DNA of 64,000 bases from Elymus sibiricus (Eukaryota > Streptophyta > Magnoliopsida > Poales > Poaceae). Positions 1-11,113 of this stretch are shown here, piece by piece. The position numbers were made by a program, and so were the translations under genes. The DNA lies in assembly GCA_039707655.1 (NCBI GenBank), contig CM077665.1, forward strand, positions 287,188,205 to 287,252,204, in the 5' to 3' direction. Every line of letters begins with the position of its first letter. Position 1 is the stretch's first letter. The notes beneath the pieces are model-generated. The model had not been told where the DNA came from, ran no database searches, and saw only the letters and a program-made list of their open reading frames with translations.

Positions 1-263
1 AAGAGGGACAAGTTCAAGTCATTAGGGATAGACATATTAGAGGCTCACGAGATTAGAGGTAGCAATTCTGCACCCTTGTAAGCGAGATCATCATCATTAT
101 CAATACACACAAAGCAGGACGTAGGCTTTTACCTCCATCGGAGGGGCCGAACCTGGGTAAACTCGCGTCTCTCGATTCCGACCAACCCCTCTCAAGCCGC
201 CACCTAGTTGCGATGGCCTCACACCTAAGTTCTCTCACGAGGACATCATGCCGTGACAAAACC
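1..263 (+). repeat. Gypsy LTR fragment (3' end of an LTR)
   Basis: The segment around 110-170 (GCAGGACGTAGG, then CCGAACCTGGGTAAA) matches in order the same words in the LTR of element B at 55868-55915, so this is the right-hand end of a related Gypsy LTR. It starts before the window. The following stretch to about 263 (CCGTGACAAAACCACGAC) also reads as LTR. No partner LTR or target duplication can be seen. The join to the next feature at about 263 is approximate. Confidence 0.6.
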
Positions 264-480
264 ACGACACAACACAACTGTCGTTGTACTCGAGGTTGAT
301 ACCGACCAATTTGTGCGTGTCCTCGTGAACCCACCGCTCCATGATGTGGATGGAGTTCTCCACCCAGACTGGGTCGTTGGTGTACACCATTGAGAGGTCC
401 TTGGACCTTACATGGGTGTCCACGGAGGCACGAATGGTGAACTACCGCTCGTCGTAGGCAGCCGCTCGGAGTGCCGCCAT
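264..480 (-). pseudogene. N-terminal fragment of a plant gene of uncertain family
   Basis: Read leftwards from an ATG at 478-480, about 70 codons are open except for one in-frame TAG roughly 12 codons in. The reading includes VDTHVRSKDLSMVYTNDPVW and HEDTHKLVGINLEYNDS. The last phrase (VGINLEYN) resembles the 'VGLDxEW' strand that opens the RNase H-like 3'-5' exonuclease domain of grass Werner-exonuclease-like proteins, so it may be the front of such a gene. That assignment is tentative. The reading frame then runs straight into LTR sequence at about 263, so the rest of the gene is missing. It is best read as a truncated copy joined to a retrotransposon. Confidence 0.42.
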
Positions 481-1284
481 TGGAGCCGAGCAGGATATCA
501 TCTATGTATTTGGCGTCGTGGGTGTGCTTCTTGTGTTGTGGGGAAAGGTTGAAGAGAGACAAGAGGTTAAATGAGTGGTGGAATAAATTAGGGTTGGACA
601 GACTGTAATCGGCATGTCTTGTCACCGCGTTCCAGGCGGAGGATTGTAGTGCAAGCTTAACGAGCGCGCGCACACGCATTTCGTTTGGCCATGCGCCGAC
701 TCGAAGAGGCGCCAATGTACCATTGGTGAGCCCGTTCCCACGCAACTGCAAAGCTTCCCTGGCCAACTCATTTGGCCACATGTTGGCTGGAAGAAGCTCC
801 CATTATTGTGGGCGTTAAATGGAAAATGGTTGGCAAAAACAAAGTGTGTGCATTGACTTAAAGCAGTGCACACGTTCAACACTAAGCAACATGTGTGATG
901 AGGTGAATGTTTCACACATGGGTAATTAATGACAGTCGTGTGCGATAATGGGAATGATCATTGTCGGTTACGTCGTACAGATCGTTTGCATTGAGATCAA
1001 CAAGGAAACACAAGCCAGAATGGTAATTAAATCAAGTCGTTTAATGTTAAGGCCCAGATATCAATCGTTCATTGCATATTAAAGTCAAAATAGTACTGCC
1101 AAAATACGAGTCGCATACAATGCTAGTACAATGATTGTATCACAAATGGCAGAAATATGACAAGGCTTAGATTCAATGATTACAAGGTTCTGATATTGGA
1201 AATGAAAATGAACATACGAAAGGTCCAAACTGATATTTACAACTCGTCTTACAACTTCATTATTTCTGCAAAGGGATCAGCCAG
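481..1284. other. No gene recognised
   Basis: Short open frames on both strands have no recognisable motif and look random. No terminal inverted repeats or tandem structure were seen. Confidence 0.5.
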
Positions 1285-2507
1285 TCACAAGTCATGTATG
1301 GGCTTGACATACCGACTTCCTATTACTGAGAAATATGAAATTTGAAAATGCAGCTCAGCTTTCAAGGGCCTTTTCCATTCTGCTAAAGACGCCGACGCTG
1401 ATTAGCAAACAATTCATTTCTGTGCTCTAAATGTATGCCCAACCTCATTACCTTTAGCACACTTGCTTTCGCAACATAGAACCTGGTGAATTCAATCTCT
1501 GGTAAGGTCCCTTCTTATGAGTTCAAAGTAATTTCGGAGAAATGGAGATCAAGACATTCAATGGGAATGCCATAATACCGAGTCACATTATCCGCTGCTT
1601 GGCCTAATCGGATCTACAAAAGAGAAGAGAATGTGTTAGTGTCAAGATGCAGTTTTGAACACTATGAGACTCTTTGATTACAGGATTTCTAAAATAAAAG
1701 AATAGAGTGGCATGCCATCTTCGATCCGACATGGTTAACATGGTGTTTTATTACAATCTAGGAAAATGTAGGATTCTTTAGAAGAGGTTGGAGTGGATGG
1801 AAACTTTACAATGAAAACTAGTACAAATTAATCCGAAGGAGAAATACATATGGAATGTAATCATATGAATGAAGTAACCACTACAGGAAAAACATACATA
1901 CTGACATATGAATGGTGATGTATCCAATAACAAGTTCAGAGAATGTGGCGGACAAGTAGCCCAAAACTGTCAATTTCGTCACATAAATGATGTTGATTCT
2001 TGTTGGAGCTTGGTGATCATCTACAACCAATCTCTCAAGTAAAGGTGCATTCTCAATGACCATATAATGACACATCTTCACTGATCTCGTGTTGGAGCAC
2101 CAGCAACACACATAAACTGCCCGAATAGTCATGGAGGTGATGGCGAGGCTACTCAACCCATTGATAACATCAAGACGAAGGTGCTCGAGTGCAGTACAGC
2201 CACGGAGCAGGCACTCCATGTCCTCCTTGAAGATGCATACACCAAAGAATATGAGTAGCTTCAGTCGAGGGAGAACAAGAGCGGGTGTGTCGCTAATTTG
2301 AGGGAAAAGGCAGCTCATGAAACAGGCGCGGCGTAGCGTGGGCGTGACACAGAGGGGGACCTTGGCAACAAGCGCATGTATCCATAATTTAACCTGAGAG
2401 ACTCAAGCTGATCTAGGGCTGGGGATAGGAACCACTCGTGAAGCTTGGCTTGTACTTTGTCAGTGCAACGAAACCTGCTGATTTTAAGACCCCTGATTGG
2501 GCCAAGG
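1285..2507 (-). pseudogene. F-box/LRR (FBD-type) pseudogene, 3' part
   Basis: This is the downstream half of the gene whose F-box lies at 11114-11443. Removing element 1 and one CAAGG copy lets the minus-strand frame continue through the junction (HLGPIRGLKISRF, then EWFLSPALDQLESL). Exon 1 runs to about 1902 and shows leucine-rich repeat text typical of grass F-box/RNI-like proteins: FPQISDTPALVLPRLKLL, GCTALEHLRLDVINGLSS, APLLERLVV and KLTVLGYLSATFSELVIG. A GT donor fits at 1901-1900 and an AG acceptor at 1615-1614. Exon 2 (1613 to about 1285) carries IPIECLDLHFSEITL. Damage independent of the insertion: a frameshift near 2360, a nonsense codon in exon 2 after ITLNS, and a further frameshift near its end. 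Known F-box proteins are substrate adaptors of SCF ubiquitin ligases; this copy cannot be functional. Confidence 0.78.
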
Positions 2508-3666
2508 TGTAGGAAATATGCCCTAGAGGCAATAATAAATTGGTTATTATTATATTTCCTTGTTCATGATAATCGTTTATTTTCCATGCTATAATTGTAT
2601 TGATTGGAAACTCAAATACATGTGTGGGTACATAGACAACATTGTGTCCCTAGTAAGCCTCTAGTTGACTAGCTTGTTGATCAAAAGATGGTGAAGGTTT
2701 CTTAGCCATGGACATGAGATGTCATTTGATAATGGGATCACATCATTAGGAGAATGATGTGATGGACAAGACCCAAACTATGAACGTAGCATATGATCGT
2801 GTCAGTTTATTGCTATTGTTTTCTGCATGTCAAGTATCTGTTCCTATGACCATGACATCATGCAACTCCCTGACATCGGAGGAGTACCATGTGTGTATCA
2901 AACGTCGCAACGTAACTGGGTGACTATAAAGGTGCTCTATAGGTATCTCCGAGGGTGTCTGTTGGGTTGGCATGGATCAAGACTGGGATTTGTTACTCCG
3001 TGTGACGGAGAGGTATCTCAGGGCCCACTCGGTAATACAACATCACAATGAGCCTTGCAAGCAATGTGACTAAAGTGTTAGCCACGAGATCTTGTATTAC
3101 GGAACGAGTAAAGAGACTTACAGGTAACAAGATTGAACTAGGTATAGAGATACCGACGATCGAATCTCGGGCAAGTAACATACCAAAGAACAAAGGGAAC
3201 AACATACGGGATTAACTGAATCCTTGAGATAGAGGTTCGACCGATAAAGATCTTCGTAGAATATGTAGGAGCCAATATGGGCATCCAGGTCCCGCTATTG
3301 GTTATTGATCGTAGAGGTGTCTCGGTCATGTCTACATAGTTCTCGAACCCGCAGGGTCTACACACTTAACGTTTGGTGACGATTAGTATAGTTGAGTTAT
3401 TGTGTTGGTGACCGAAGGTTGTTCGGAGTCCCGGATAAGATCCCGGACATGACGAGGATCTCCGGAATAGTCCGGAGGTAAAGATTGATATATGGGATAA
3501 TAGTGTTTGGTCTCCGGAAGGATTCCGGAATTCACCGGAAGGGGTTCCGGATGTTTCCCGAAATGTTCGGGTACGAGAACACTTTATTTGGGCCAAGGGG
3601 TAAAGCCCACGAGGCTTAGGCAAGGTGCAAAAGGAAGTTTTGCTGGCGTCTGGCGTCTGGGGTGGT

Positions 3667-3820
3667 ACTACCGCTTATCGTAAGCGCTACTACCGCTATA
3701 GGCGGTAATACCACTTATCGTAAGCGGTACTACCGCTACAGGCGGTACTACCACTTATCGTAAGCGGTACTACCGCTACAGGCGGTACTACCGCTTATCG
3801 TAAGCGGTACTACCGCTTGT
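3667..3820 (+). repeat. 40-bp minisatellite in 5' LTR U3 (about 4 units)
   Basis: Units start at 3667, 3707, 3747 and 3787 (the last partial). Each contains CCGCTTATCGTAAGCGG or a one-base variant, itself palindromic, followed by TACTACCGC. The 3' LTR has one unit fewer. The array lies about 120 bp upstream of the TATA box. Confidence 0.88.
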
Positions 3821-3937
3821 ACGCGATACTGCTGGAATCCGAGTTGGACTCTTTCCATGCGGGCCAAACCGACCTTGTGCGGGCAAAACCGACCTTGTGG
3901 AGGTTTTCTCTCCAAGTTTAGACCCCAGGGCTCAACA

Positions 3938-3946
3938 TATAAATAG
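3938..3946 (+). promoter_or_regulatory. Predicted TATA box of element 1 5' LTR
   Basis: TATAAATAG in the context CTCAACATATAAATAGAGGGG, in the middle of the LTR where the U3/R border of this group is expected. The transcription start was not located. Confidence 0.6.
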
Positions 3947-4219
3947 AGGGGCAGGGCTAGCACACGGGACAAATCAAGATTTCCCAAGCCGTGTGTCGGC
4001 AACCCTAACCCTCTAGTTCTCCCATCATAATCTCCGTAGTGCTTGGCGAAGCCCTGCAGAGATTGTTCCTCACCACCATCACCACGCCGTCGTGCTGCCG
4101 GAACTCATCTACTACTTCACCACCGCTCGCTGGATCGAGGAGGTGAAGGCGTCATCAAGCCGTACGTGTGTTGAACGCGGAGGTGCCGTCCGTTCGGTGC
4201 TAGATCGTGTTTGGATCGA

Positions 4220-5224
4220 TTTCAATGAAGAGGGTTCTTTTATAAGATCAAAAAGCAATCACTACACCACGTTGTGGTTTTGCGTAGGTAAGAACGGTTC
4301 TTGCAAACCCGTAGCAGCCATGTAAAATTTGCAACAACAATTAGAGGACGTCTAACTTGTTTTTGCAGGGTATGTTGTGATGTGATATGGCCAATTACAT
4401 GATGAGATATATGTGATGTATGAGATGATCATGTGTTGTATAGAATATCACGACTTGCATGTCGATGAGTACGGCAACTGGCAGGAGCCATAGAGTTATC
4501 TTTAATTATTTTCGCCGTTTTGCTTTACTTTATCGCTATGAGTTAGCAATAGTCGTGGAAGCAACAGTCGGCGCGACAACCTCATGGAACACGTTGATGG
4601 AGATCAAGATGATGGAGATCACGGTGTCATGCCGGTGACGATGGAGATCATGCCGGTGCTTTGGAGATGGAGATCAAAAGCACGAGTTCATGGCCATATC
4701 ATGTCACTTATGATTTGCATGTGATGTTAATCCTTTTATGCATCTTATTTTGCTTAGGACGACGGTACCATTATAAGGTGATCCCTCACTTAAATTTCAA
4801 GATAAATTGTGTTCTCCCCGAGTGTGCACCGTTGCGAAAGTTCGTCGTTTCGAGACACGCCGTGATGATCGGGTGTGATAGACTCTACGTTCACATACAA
4901 CGGGTGCAAGCCAGTGTTGCACATGCGGAACACTCGGGTTAAACTTGACGAGCCTAGCATGTACAGACATGGCCTCGGAACACAAGAGACCGAAAGGTCG
5001 AACATGAGTCATATAGTAGATATGATCAACATAAAGATGTTCACCATTGAAACCACCTCAACTCACGTGATGATCGGACTTGAGTTGGTGGATTTGGATC
5101 ATGTTACACTCGAATGACCGGAGGGATGTCAATTTGAGTGGGAGTTTTTAAGTAATATGATTAACTAAACTCATTATCTAGAACAATAGTCTAAGTTGTC
5201 TTTGCTATATTTATGTTGTAGATC
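4220..5224 (+). other. Element 1 untranslated leader
   Basis: From about 4270 to 5224 this aligns with the leader of element 2 (15800-16759): the GAGGACGTCTAACTTG block, a string of GATGGAGATCA repeats, and AACATGAGTCATATAGTAG. The first 50 bases (4220-4270) do not match element 2. Roughly 450 bp present in other copies (the LTR end, the primer site and the first part of the leader) is missing at the 4219/4220 join. Confidence 0.8.
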
Positions 5225-8200
5225 ATGGCTCGCGCAGTAGCACCCCTGAATTTTAATGCGTTCCTAGAGAAAGCTAAGTTGAAAGATGATGGAAGTAACT
5301 TTGTGGACTGGGCCCGTAATCTAAGGATTATCCTTACGGCTTCCCAGAAGGCTTATGTCCTTGATGCACCGCTTGGTGATCCACCCGCTCCAGTTGAGTC
5401 TCTAGACGTTGTGAACGCCTGGCAGGCTCGTTCTGAAGATTACTCAATAGTTCAATGTGCAATATTGTATGGCTTAGAACCGGGACTTCAAAGACGTTTT
5501 GAACGTCATGGAGCATATGAGATGTTCCAGGAGTTGAAGTTTTTCTTTCAGAAGAATGCCCGGATCGAGAGATATGAGATCTCCGAGAAGTTCTATGCTT
5601 GCAAGATGGAGGAGAACGGGTCTATCAGTGATCACGTACTCAGAATGTCTGGGTACTCCACCCGTCTGGCTGAATTGGGGATGCCCCTTCCGCCAGAGGC
5701 TATCACTGACAGAGTTCTTCAATCATTGCCACCTAGCTACAAGAGCTTCGTGTTGAACTATAACATGCACGGGATGAACAAGTCAGTCGCCGAGCTGTTT
5801 GCGATGCTGAAAGCCGCTGAGTCTGAAATTCAGAAGGAGCATCAAGTGTTGATGGTCAATAAAACCACTAGTTTCAAGAAAAATGGCAAGGGTAAGAAGG
5901 GTAACTCCAAGAAGAGTGGCAAAGCAGTTGCTCCTCTCGTGAAGAAGCCCAAGGCTAGACCCAAACCAGAAACTATGTGCTTTCATTGCAAGGGAACTGG
6001 ACACTGGAAGCAGAACTGCCCCAAGTATTTGGCTGACAAGAAGGCGGCCAACAACAAACAAGGTATATATGATATACATGTTATTGATGTGTACCTTACC
6101 AACTCTCGTTGTAGTGCCTGGGTATTTGATACCGGTGCGGTTGCTCATATTTGCAACTCAAAACAGGAACTGCAGAATAGACGGAGGCTGTCAAATGACG
6201 AAGTGACGATGCGCGTGGGAAATGGTTCCAAGGTTGATGTGATCGCCGTCGGCACGCTCGCTCTTCGATTACCATCGGGATTAGTGATGAACCTGAATAA
6301 TTGTTATTTAGTGCCTGCGTTAAGCATGAACATTATATCTGGATCTTGTTTATTGTGAGACGGTTACTCATTTAAATCAGAGAATAATGGTTGTTCTATT
6401 TATATGAGTAATATCTTTTATGGTCATGCACCCAATGTAAGGGGTTTATTCTTATTGAATCTCGATAGTAATGATACACATGTTCATAACATTGATGCCA
6501 AAAGATGTAGGATTGATAATGATAATACCACTTTCTTGTGGCACTGCCGTTTAGGTCATATTGGCATAAAACGCATGAGGAAGCTCCATGCTGATGGACT
6601 TTTGGAGTCACTTGATTTTGAATCACTTGACACATGTGAGCCATGCCTCATGGGCAAGATGACTAAAACGCCGTTCTCTGGAACAATGGAACGGGCAAGT
6701 GACTTATTGGAAATCATACATACTGATGTGTGCGGTCCGATGAGTATTGAGGCGCGCGGTGGTTATCGTTACTTTCTCACCTTCACTGATGACTTAAGTA
6801 GATATGGGTATATTTACTTAATTAAACACAAGTCTGAAACATTTGAAAAGTTCAAACAATTTCAGAGTGAAGTTGAGAATCATCGTAACAAGAAGATTAA
6901 ATTCCTACGATCTGATCGAGGAGGAGAATATCTGAGTTATGAGTTTGGCAGTCACTTAAGACAATGTGGAATTGTTTCACAACTAACACCGCCTGGAACA
7001 CCACAGCGTAATGGTGTGTCCGAACGTCGTAATCGAACCTTATTGGATATGGTGCGATCTATGATGTCTCTTGCCGATTTGCCACTATCGTTTTGGGGTT
7101 ATGCATTAGAGACAGCTGCATTCACTTTAAATAGGGCACCATCGAAATCTGTTGAGACGACGCCATATGAACTTTGGTTTGGCAAGAAGCCAAAGCTGTC
7201 GTTTCTTAAAGTTTGGGGATGTGATGCTTATGTCAAAAAGCTTCAGCCTGAAAAGCTGGAACCCAAAGCGGAGAAATGCGTCTTCATAGGATACCCAAAA
7301 GAGACAGTTGGGTATACCTTCTACCTCAGATCCGAAGGCAAAGTGTTTGTCGCTAAAAACGGAACATTTCTTGAGAAAGAGTTTCTCTCGAAAGAATTGA
7401 GTGGGAGGAAGATAGAACTTGATGAGGTTGTTGAACCTTTACTTCAACCTGAGAGTTGCGTAGCACAGAAAGTTGTTTCTGTAGAGCCTACATCAGCTGA
7501 AGAGGAAGTTAATGATGATGATCATGAAGCTTTGGATCAAGTTGCTATCGAACCTCGTAGGTCGACAAGGACGCGTACTGCTCCTGAGTGGTACGGCAAC
7601 CCTGTCTTAGAAGTCATGTTGTTGGACAACGATGAACCTACGAGCTATGGAGAAGCGATGATGGGCCCGGATTCCGAGAAGTGGTTAGAGGCCATGAAAT
7701 CCGAAATGGGATCCATGTATGAAAACAAAGTATGGACTTTGCAAGTATTACCTGAAGGGCGTAAGGCCGTTCAGAACAAATGGATCTTTAAGAGGAAGAC
7801 GGACGCGGACGGTAATGTCACTGTCTATAAAGCTCGACTTGTGGCAAAGGGTTTTTCACAAGTTCAAGGAGTTGACTACGATGAGACCTTCTCACCCGTA
7901 GCGATGCTTAAGTCCGTCAGAATCATGTTAGCAATAGCTGCCTTTTTCGATTATGAAATTTGGCAGATGGATGTCAAAACAGCGTTCCTTAACGGTTTCC
8001 TTAAGGAAGAGTTGTATATGATGCAACCAGAAGGTTTTGTCGATCCAGAGAATGCTGACAAAGTTTGCAAAATCCAGCGATCCATTTATGGACTGGTGCA
8101 AGCATCTCGGAGTTGGAATCTTCGCTTTGATGAGGTGATCAAAGCGTTCGAGTTTATACAAGTTTACGGAGAAGCTTGTATTTACAAGAAAGTGAGTGGG

Positions 8201-9208
8201 AGCTCTATAGCATTTCTAATATTATATGTGGATGACATATTACTGATTGGAAACAATATAGAAATGTTGGAAAGCGTGAAGGAATATTTGAACAAGAGTT
8301 TTTCAGTGAAGGACCTAGGAGAAGCAGCTTTCATATTAGGCATCAAGATCTATAGAGATAGATCAAGACGTTTAATAGGACTTTCACAAAGCACATACCT
8401 TGATAAGATTTTGAAGAAGTTCAAAATGGATCAGTCCAAGAAGGGGTTCTTGCCTGTTTTGCAAGGTGTGAAGTTGAGTAAGACTCAATGCCCAGTGACT
8501 GCAGAAGATAGAGAAAAGATGAGTGTCATCCCCTATGCTTCAGCCATAGGCTCTATCATGTATGCAATGCTGTGCACAAGACCCGATGTCAGCCTTGCCA
8601 TAAGTATGGTCGGAAGGTTTCAAAGTGATCCAGGAATGGAACACTGGACGGCGGTCAAGAATATCCTGAAGTACCTGAAAAGGACTAAGGACATGTTTCT
8701 CGTTTATGGAGGTGATCAAGAACTCGTCGTAAAAGGTTACGTCGATGCAAGCTTTGACACTGATCCGGATGACTCTAAGTCGCAAACCGGATACGTATTT
8801 ATTCTTAATGGGGGTGCGGTTAGCTAGTGCAGTTCCAAGCAAAGCGTGGTAGCTGATTCTACATGCGAAGCGGAGTACATCGCTGCCTCGGAGGCGGCGA
8901 AGGAAGGTGTCTGGATGAAGGAGTTCATGACAGATCTTGGAGTAGTGCCTAGTGTGCTTAACCCAATGACTTTGTTTTGTGATAATACTGGTGCCATTGC
9001 TCTAGCCAAGGAACCAAGATTTCACAAGAGGACCAGACACATAAAGCGACGTTTCAATTCCATCCGCGATTACATCAAGGAGGAGGACATAAATATTTGC
9101 AAAGTACACACGGATCTGAATGTTGCAGATCCGATGACTAAACCTCTTCCAAGGGCTAGACATGAACAACACCAGAACTGCATGGGTGTTCGATTCATTA
9201 CAATGTAA
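5225..9208 (+). pseudogene. Element 1 gag-pol polyprotein with two nonsense codons
   Basis: A single frame of about 1327 codons, the usual length for the BARE1 group, is interrupted only by TGA at 6356-6358 and TAG at 8825-8827. In order it shows: gag; a CCHC zinc knuckle (5978-6019, C-x2-C-x4-H-x4-C); an aspartic protease with DTGA (6128-6139); the integrase HHCC finger from about 6540 (WHCRLGHIG, then CEPCLMGK); the integrase catalytic core beginning HTDVCGP (first Asp 6725-6727), with FTDD and the downstream Glu in RGGEY; reverse transcriptase with YVDD (8225-8236); and RNase H (GYVDASFD, then EAEYIAASEA). The second stop lies within RNase H, the first between protease and integrase. Apart from these stops the catalytic residues look intact. 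These proteins normally package the element RNA in virus-like particles, copy it and integrate it. Confidence 0.95.
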
Positions 9209-9245
9209 ATCACATAGTGATGTGAACTAGATTATTGACTCTAGT

Positions 9246-9258
9246 GCAAGTGGGAGAC
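9246..9258 (+). other. Element 1 polypurine tract
   Basis: GCAAGTGGGAGAC lies directly before the 3' LTR start at 9259. This is the position of the plus-strand DNA primer in LTR retrotransposons. The same word precedes the 3' LTR of element 2. Confidence 0.8.
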
Positions 9259-10417
9259 TGTTGGAAATATGCCCGAGAGGCAATAATAAATTGGTTATTA
9301 TTATATTTCCTTGTTCATGATAATCGTTTATTATCCATGCTATAATTGTATTGATTGGAAACTCAAATACATGTGTGGGTACATAGACAACACTGTGTCC
9401 CTAGTAAGCCTCTAGTTGACTAGCTTGTTGATCAAAAGATGGTGAAGGTTTCCTAGCCATGGACATGAGATGTCATTTGATAACGGGATCACATCATTAG
9501 GAGAATGATGTGATGGACAAGACCCAAACTACGAACATAGCATATGATCGTGTCAGTTTATTGCTATTGTTTTCTGCATGTCAAGTATCTGTTCCTATGA
9601 CCATGAGATCATGCAACTCCCTGACATCGGAGGAGTACCTTGTGTGTATCAAACGTCGCAACGTAACTGGGTGACTATAAAGGTGCTCTACAGGTATCTC
9701 CGAGGGTGTCTGTTGGGTTGGCATGGATCAAGACTGGGATTTGTTACTCCGTGTGACGGAGAGGTATCTCAGGGCCCACTCGGTAATACAACATCACAAT
9801 GAGCCTTGCAAGCAATGTGACTAAAGTGTTAGCCACGAGATCTTGTATTACGGAACGAGTAAAGAGACTTGCCGGTAACGAGATTGAACTAGGTATAGAG
9901 ATACCGACGATCGAATCTCGGGCAAGTAACATGCCGAAGAACAAAGGGAACAACATACGGGATTAACTGAATCCTTGACATAGAGGTTCGACCGATAAAG
10001 ATCTTCGTAGAATATGTAGGAGCCAATATGGGCATCCAGGTCCCGCTATTGGTTATTGATCGTAGAGGTGTCTCGGTCATGTCTACATAGTTCTCGAACC
10101 CGCAGGGTCTACACACTTAACGTTTGGTGACGATTAGTATAGTTGAGTTATTGTGTTGGTGACCGAAGGTTGTTCGGAGTCCCGGATAAGATCCCGGACA
10201 TGACGAGGATCTCCGGAATAGTCCGGAGGTAAAGATTGATATATGGGATAATAGTGTCTGGTCTCCGGAAGGATTCCGGAATTCACCGGAAGGGGTTCCG
10301 GATGTTTCCCGAAATGTTCGGGTACGAGAACACTTTATTTGGGCCAAGGGGTAAAGCCCACGAGGCTTAGGCAAGGTGCAAAAGGAAGTTTTGCTGGCGT
10401 CTGGCGTCTGGGGTGGT

Positions 10418-10531
10418 ACTACCGCTTATCGTAAGCGGTACTACCGCTACAGGCGGAACTACCGCTTATCGTAAGCGGTACTACCGCTACAGGCGGTACT
10501 ACCGCTTATCGTAAGCGGTACTACCGCTTGT
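10418..10531 (+). repeat. 40-bp minisatellite in 3' LTR (about 3 units)
   Basis: Units start at 10418, 10458 and 10498. It lacks one 40-bp unit compared with the 5' LTR, which shifts the LTR-to-LTR offset from 6751 to 6711. Confidence 0.88.
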
Positions 10532-10648
10532 ACGCGATACTGCTGGAATCCGAGTTGGACTCTTTCCGTGCGGGCCAAACCGACCTTGTGCGGGCAAAAC
10601 CGACCTTGTGGAGGTTTTCTCTCCAAGTTTAGACCCCAGGGCTCAACA

Positions 10649-10657
10649 TATAAATAG
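10649..10657 (+). promoter_or_regulatory. Predicted TATA box of element 1 3' LTR
   Basis: TATAAATAG at the same LTR position as 3938-3946. Transcription from here would read out into the F-box relic on its antisense strand. Confidence 0.55.
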
Positions 10658-11113
10658 AGGGGCAGGGCTAGCACACGGGACAGATCAAGATTTCCCAAGC
10701 CGTGTGTCGGCAACCCTAACCCTCTAGTTCTCCCGTCATAATCTCCGTAGTGGTTGGCGAAGCCCTGCAGAGATTGTTCCTCACCACCATCACCACGCCG
10801 TCGTGCTGCCGGAACTCATCTACTACTTCACCACCGCTCGCTGGATCGAGGAGGTGAAGGTGTCATCAAGCCGTACGTGTGTTGAACGCGGAGGTGCCGT
10901 CCGTTCGGCGCTAGATCGTGTTTGGATCGAGGGACGACTTGCGATTTGGATCGCGAAGACGTTCGACTACATCAACCGCGTTTCTTAACGCTTCCGCTTA
11001 GCGATCTACAAGGGTATGTAGATTCACTCTCCCTCTCGTAGATGCTCATCACCATGGATAGATCTTGTGTGTGCGTAGGAAATTTTTTGTTTCCCATGCA
11101 ACGTTCCCCAACA

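Larger units (their letters stand above)
2508..4219 (+). repeat. Element 1 5' LTR, 3' end deleted
   Basis: It aligns with the 3' LTR at a constant offset of 6751 until the minisatellite and 6711 after it. The match stops at 4219, where the 3' LTR would continue for about 184 more bases. The sequence then jumps into leader sequence. The U5 end and the primer binding site that should follow are absent. Most substitutions between the two LTRs appear to be in this copy when element 2 is used as a third reference. Confidence 0.92.
2508..11113 (+). mobile_element. Element 1: full-length Copia, Angela/WIS/BARE1-like
   Basis: The element starts TGTAGGAAATATGCCC and ends CCCCAACA. It is flanked by a perfect 5-bp duplication CAAGG (2503-2507 and 11114-11118). 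Order: 5' LTR, leader, gag-PR-IN-RT-RH in one frame, purine tract, 3' LTR, which is the Copia gene order. LTR ends, leader and polyprotein all resemble the BARE1/WIS/Angela group. By eye the two LTRs differ at about two dozen sites outside the minisatellite over some 1.55 kb, roughly 1.5%, so it is the youngest large insertion here. It lies inside an F-box pseudogene. The 5' LTR end and primer binding site have been deleted, so this copy cannot start reverse transcription normally. Confidence 0.95.
9259..11113 (+). repeat. Element 1 3' LTR (complete, 1855 bp)
   Basis: It starts TGTTGGAAATATGCCC and ends CCCCAACA, directly followed by target duplication CAAGG. It retains the U5 end missing from the 5' LTR. 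The minisatellite has three units rather than four. Confidence 0.95.

Noticed and set aside
53..781. Long minus-strand open frame of 242 codons
   Set aside because: Low-quality composition. It overlaps the LTR fragment and the gene fragment in another frame, and the latter reads far better.
3667..3820. Regularly spaced palindromic repeats reminiscent of a CRISPR array
   Set aside because: Units are contiguous 40-bp minisatellite copies without unique spacers, inside an LTR of a plant retrotransposon.
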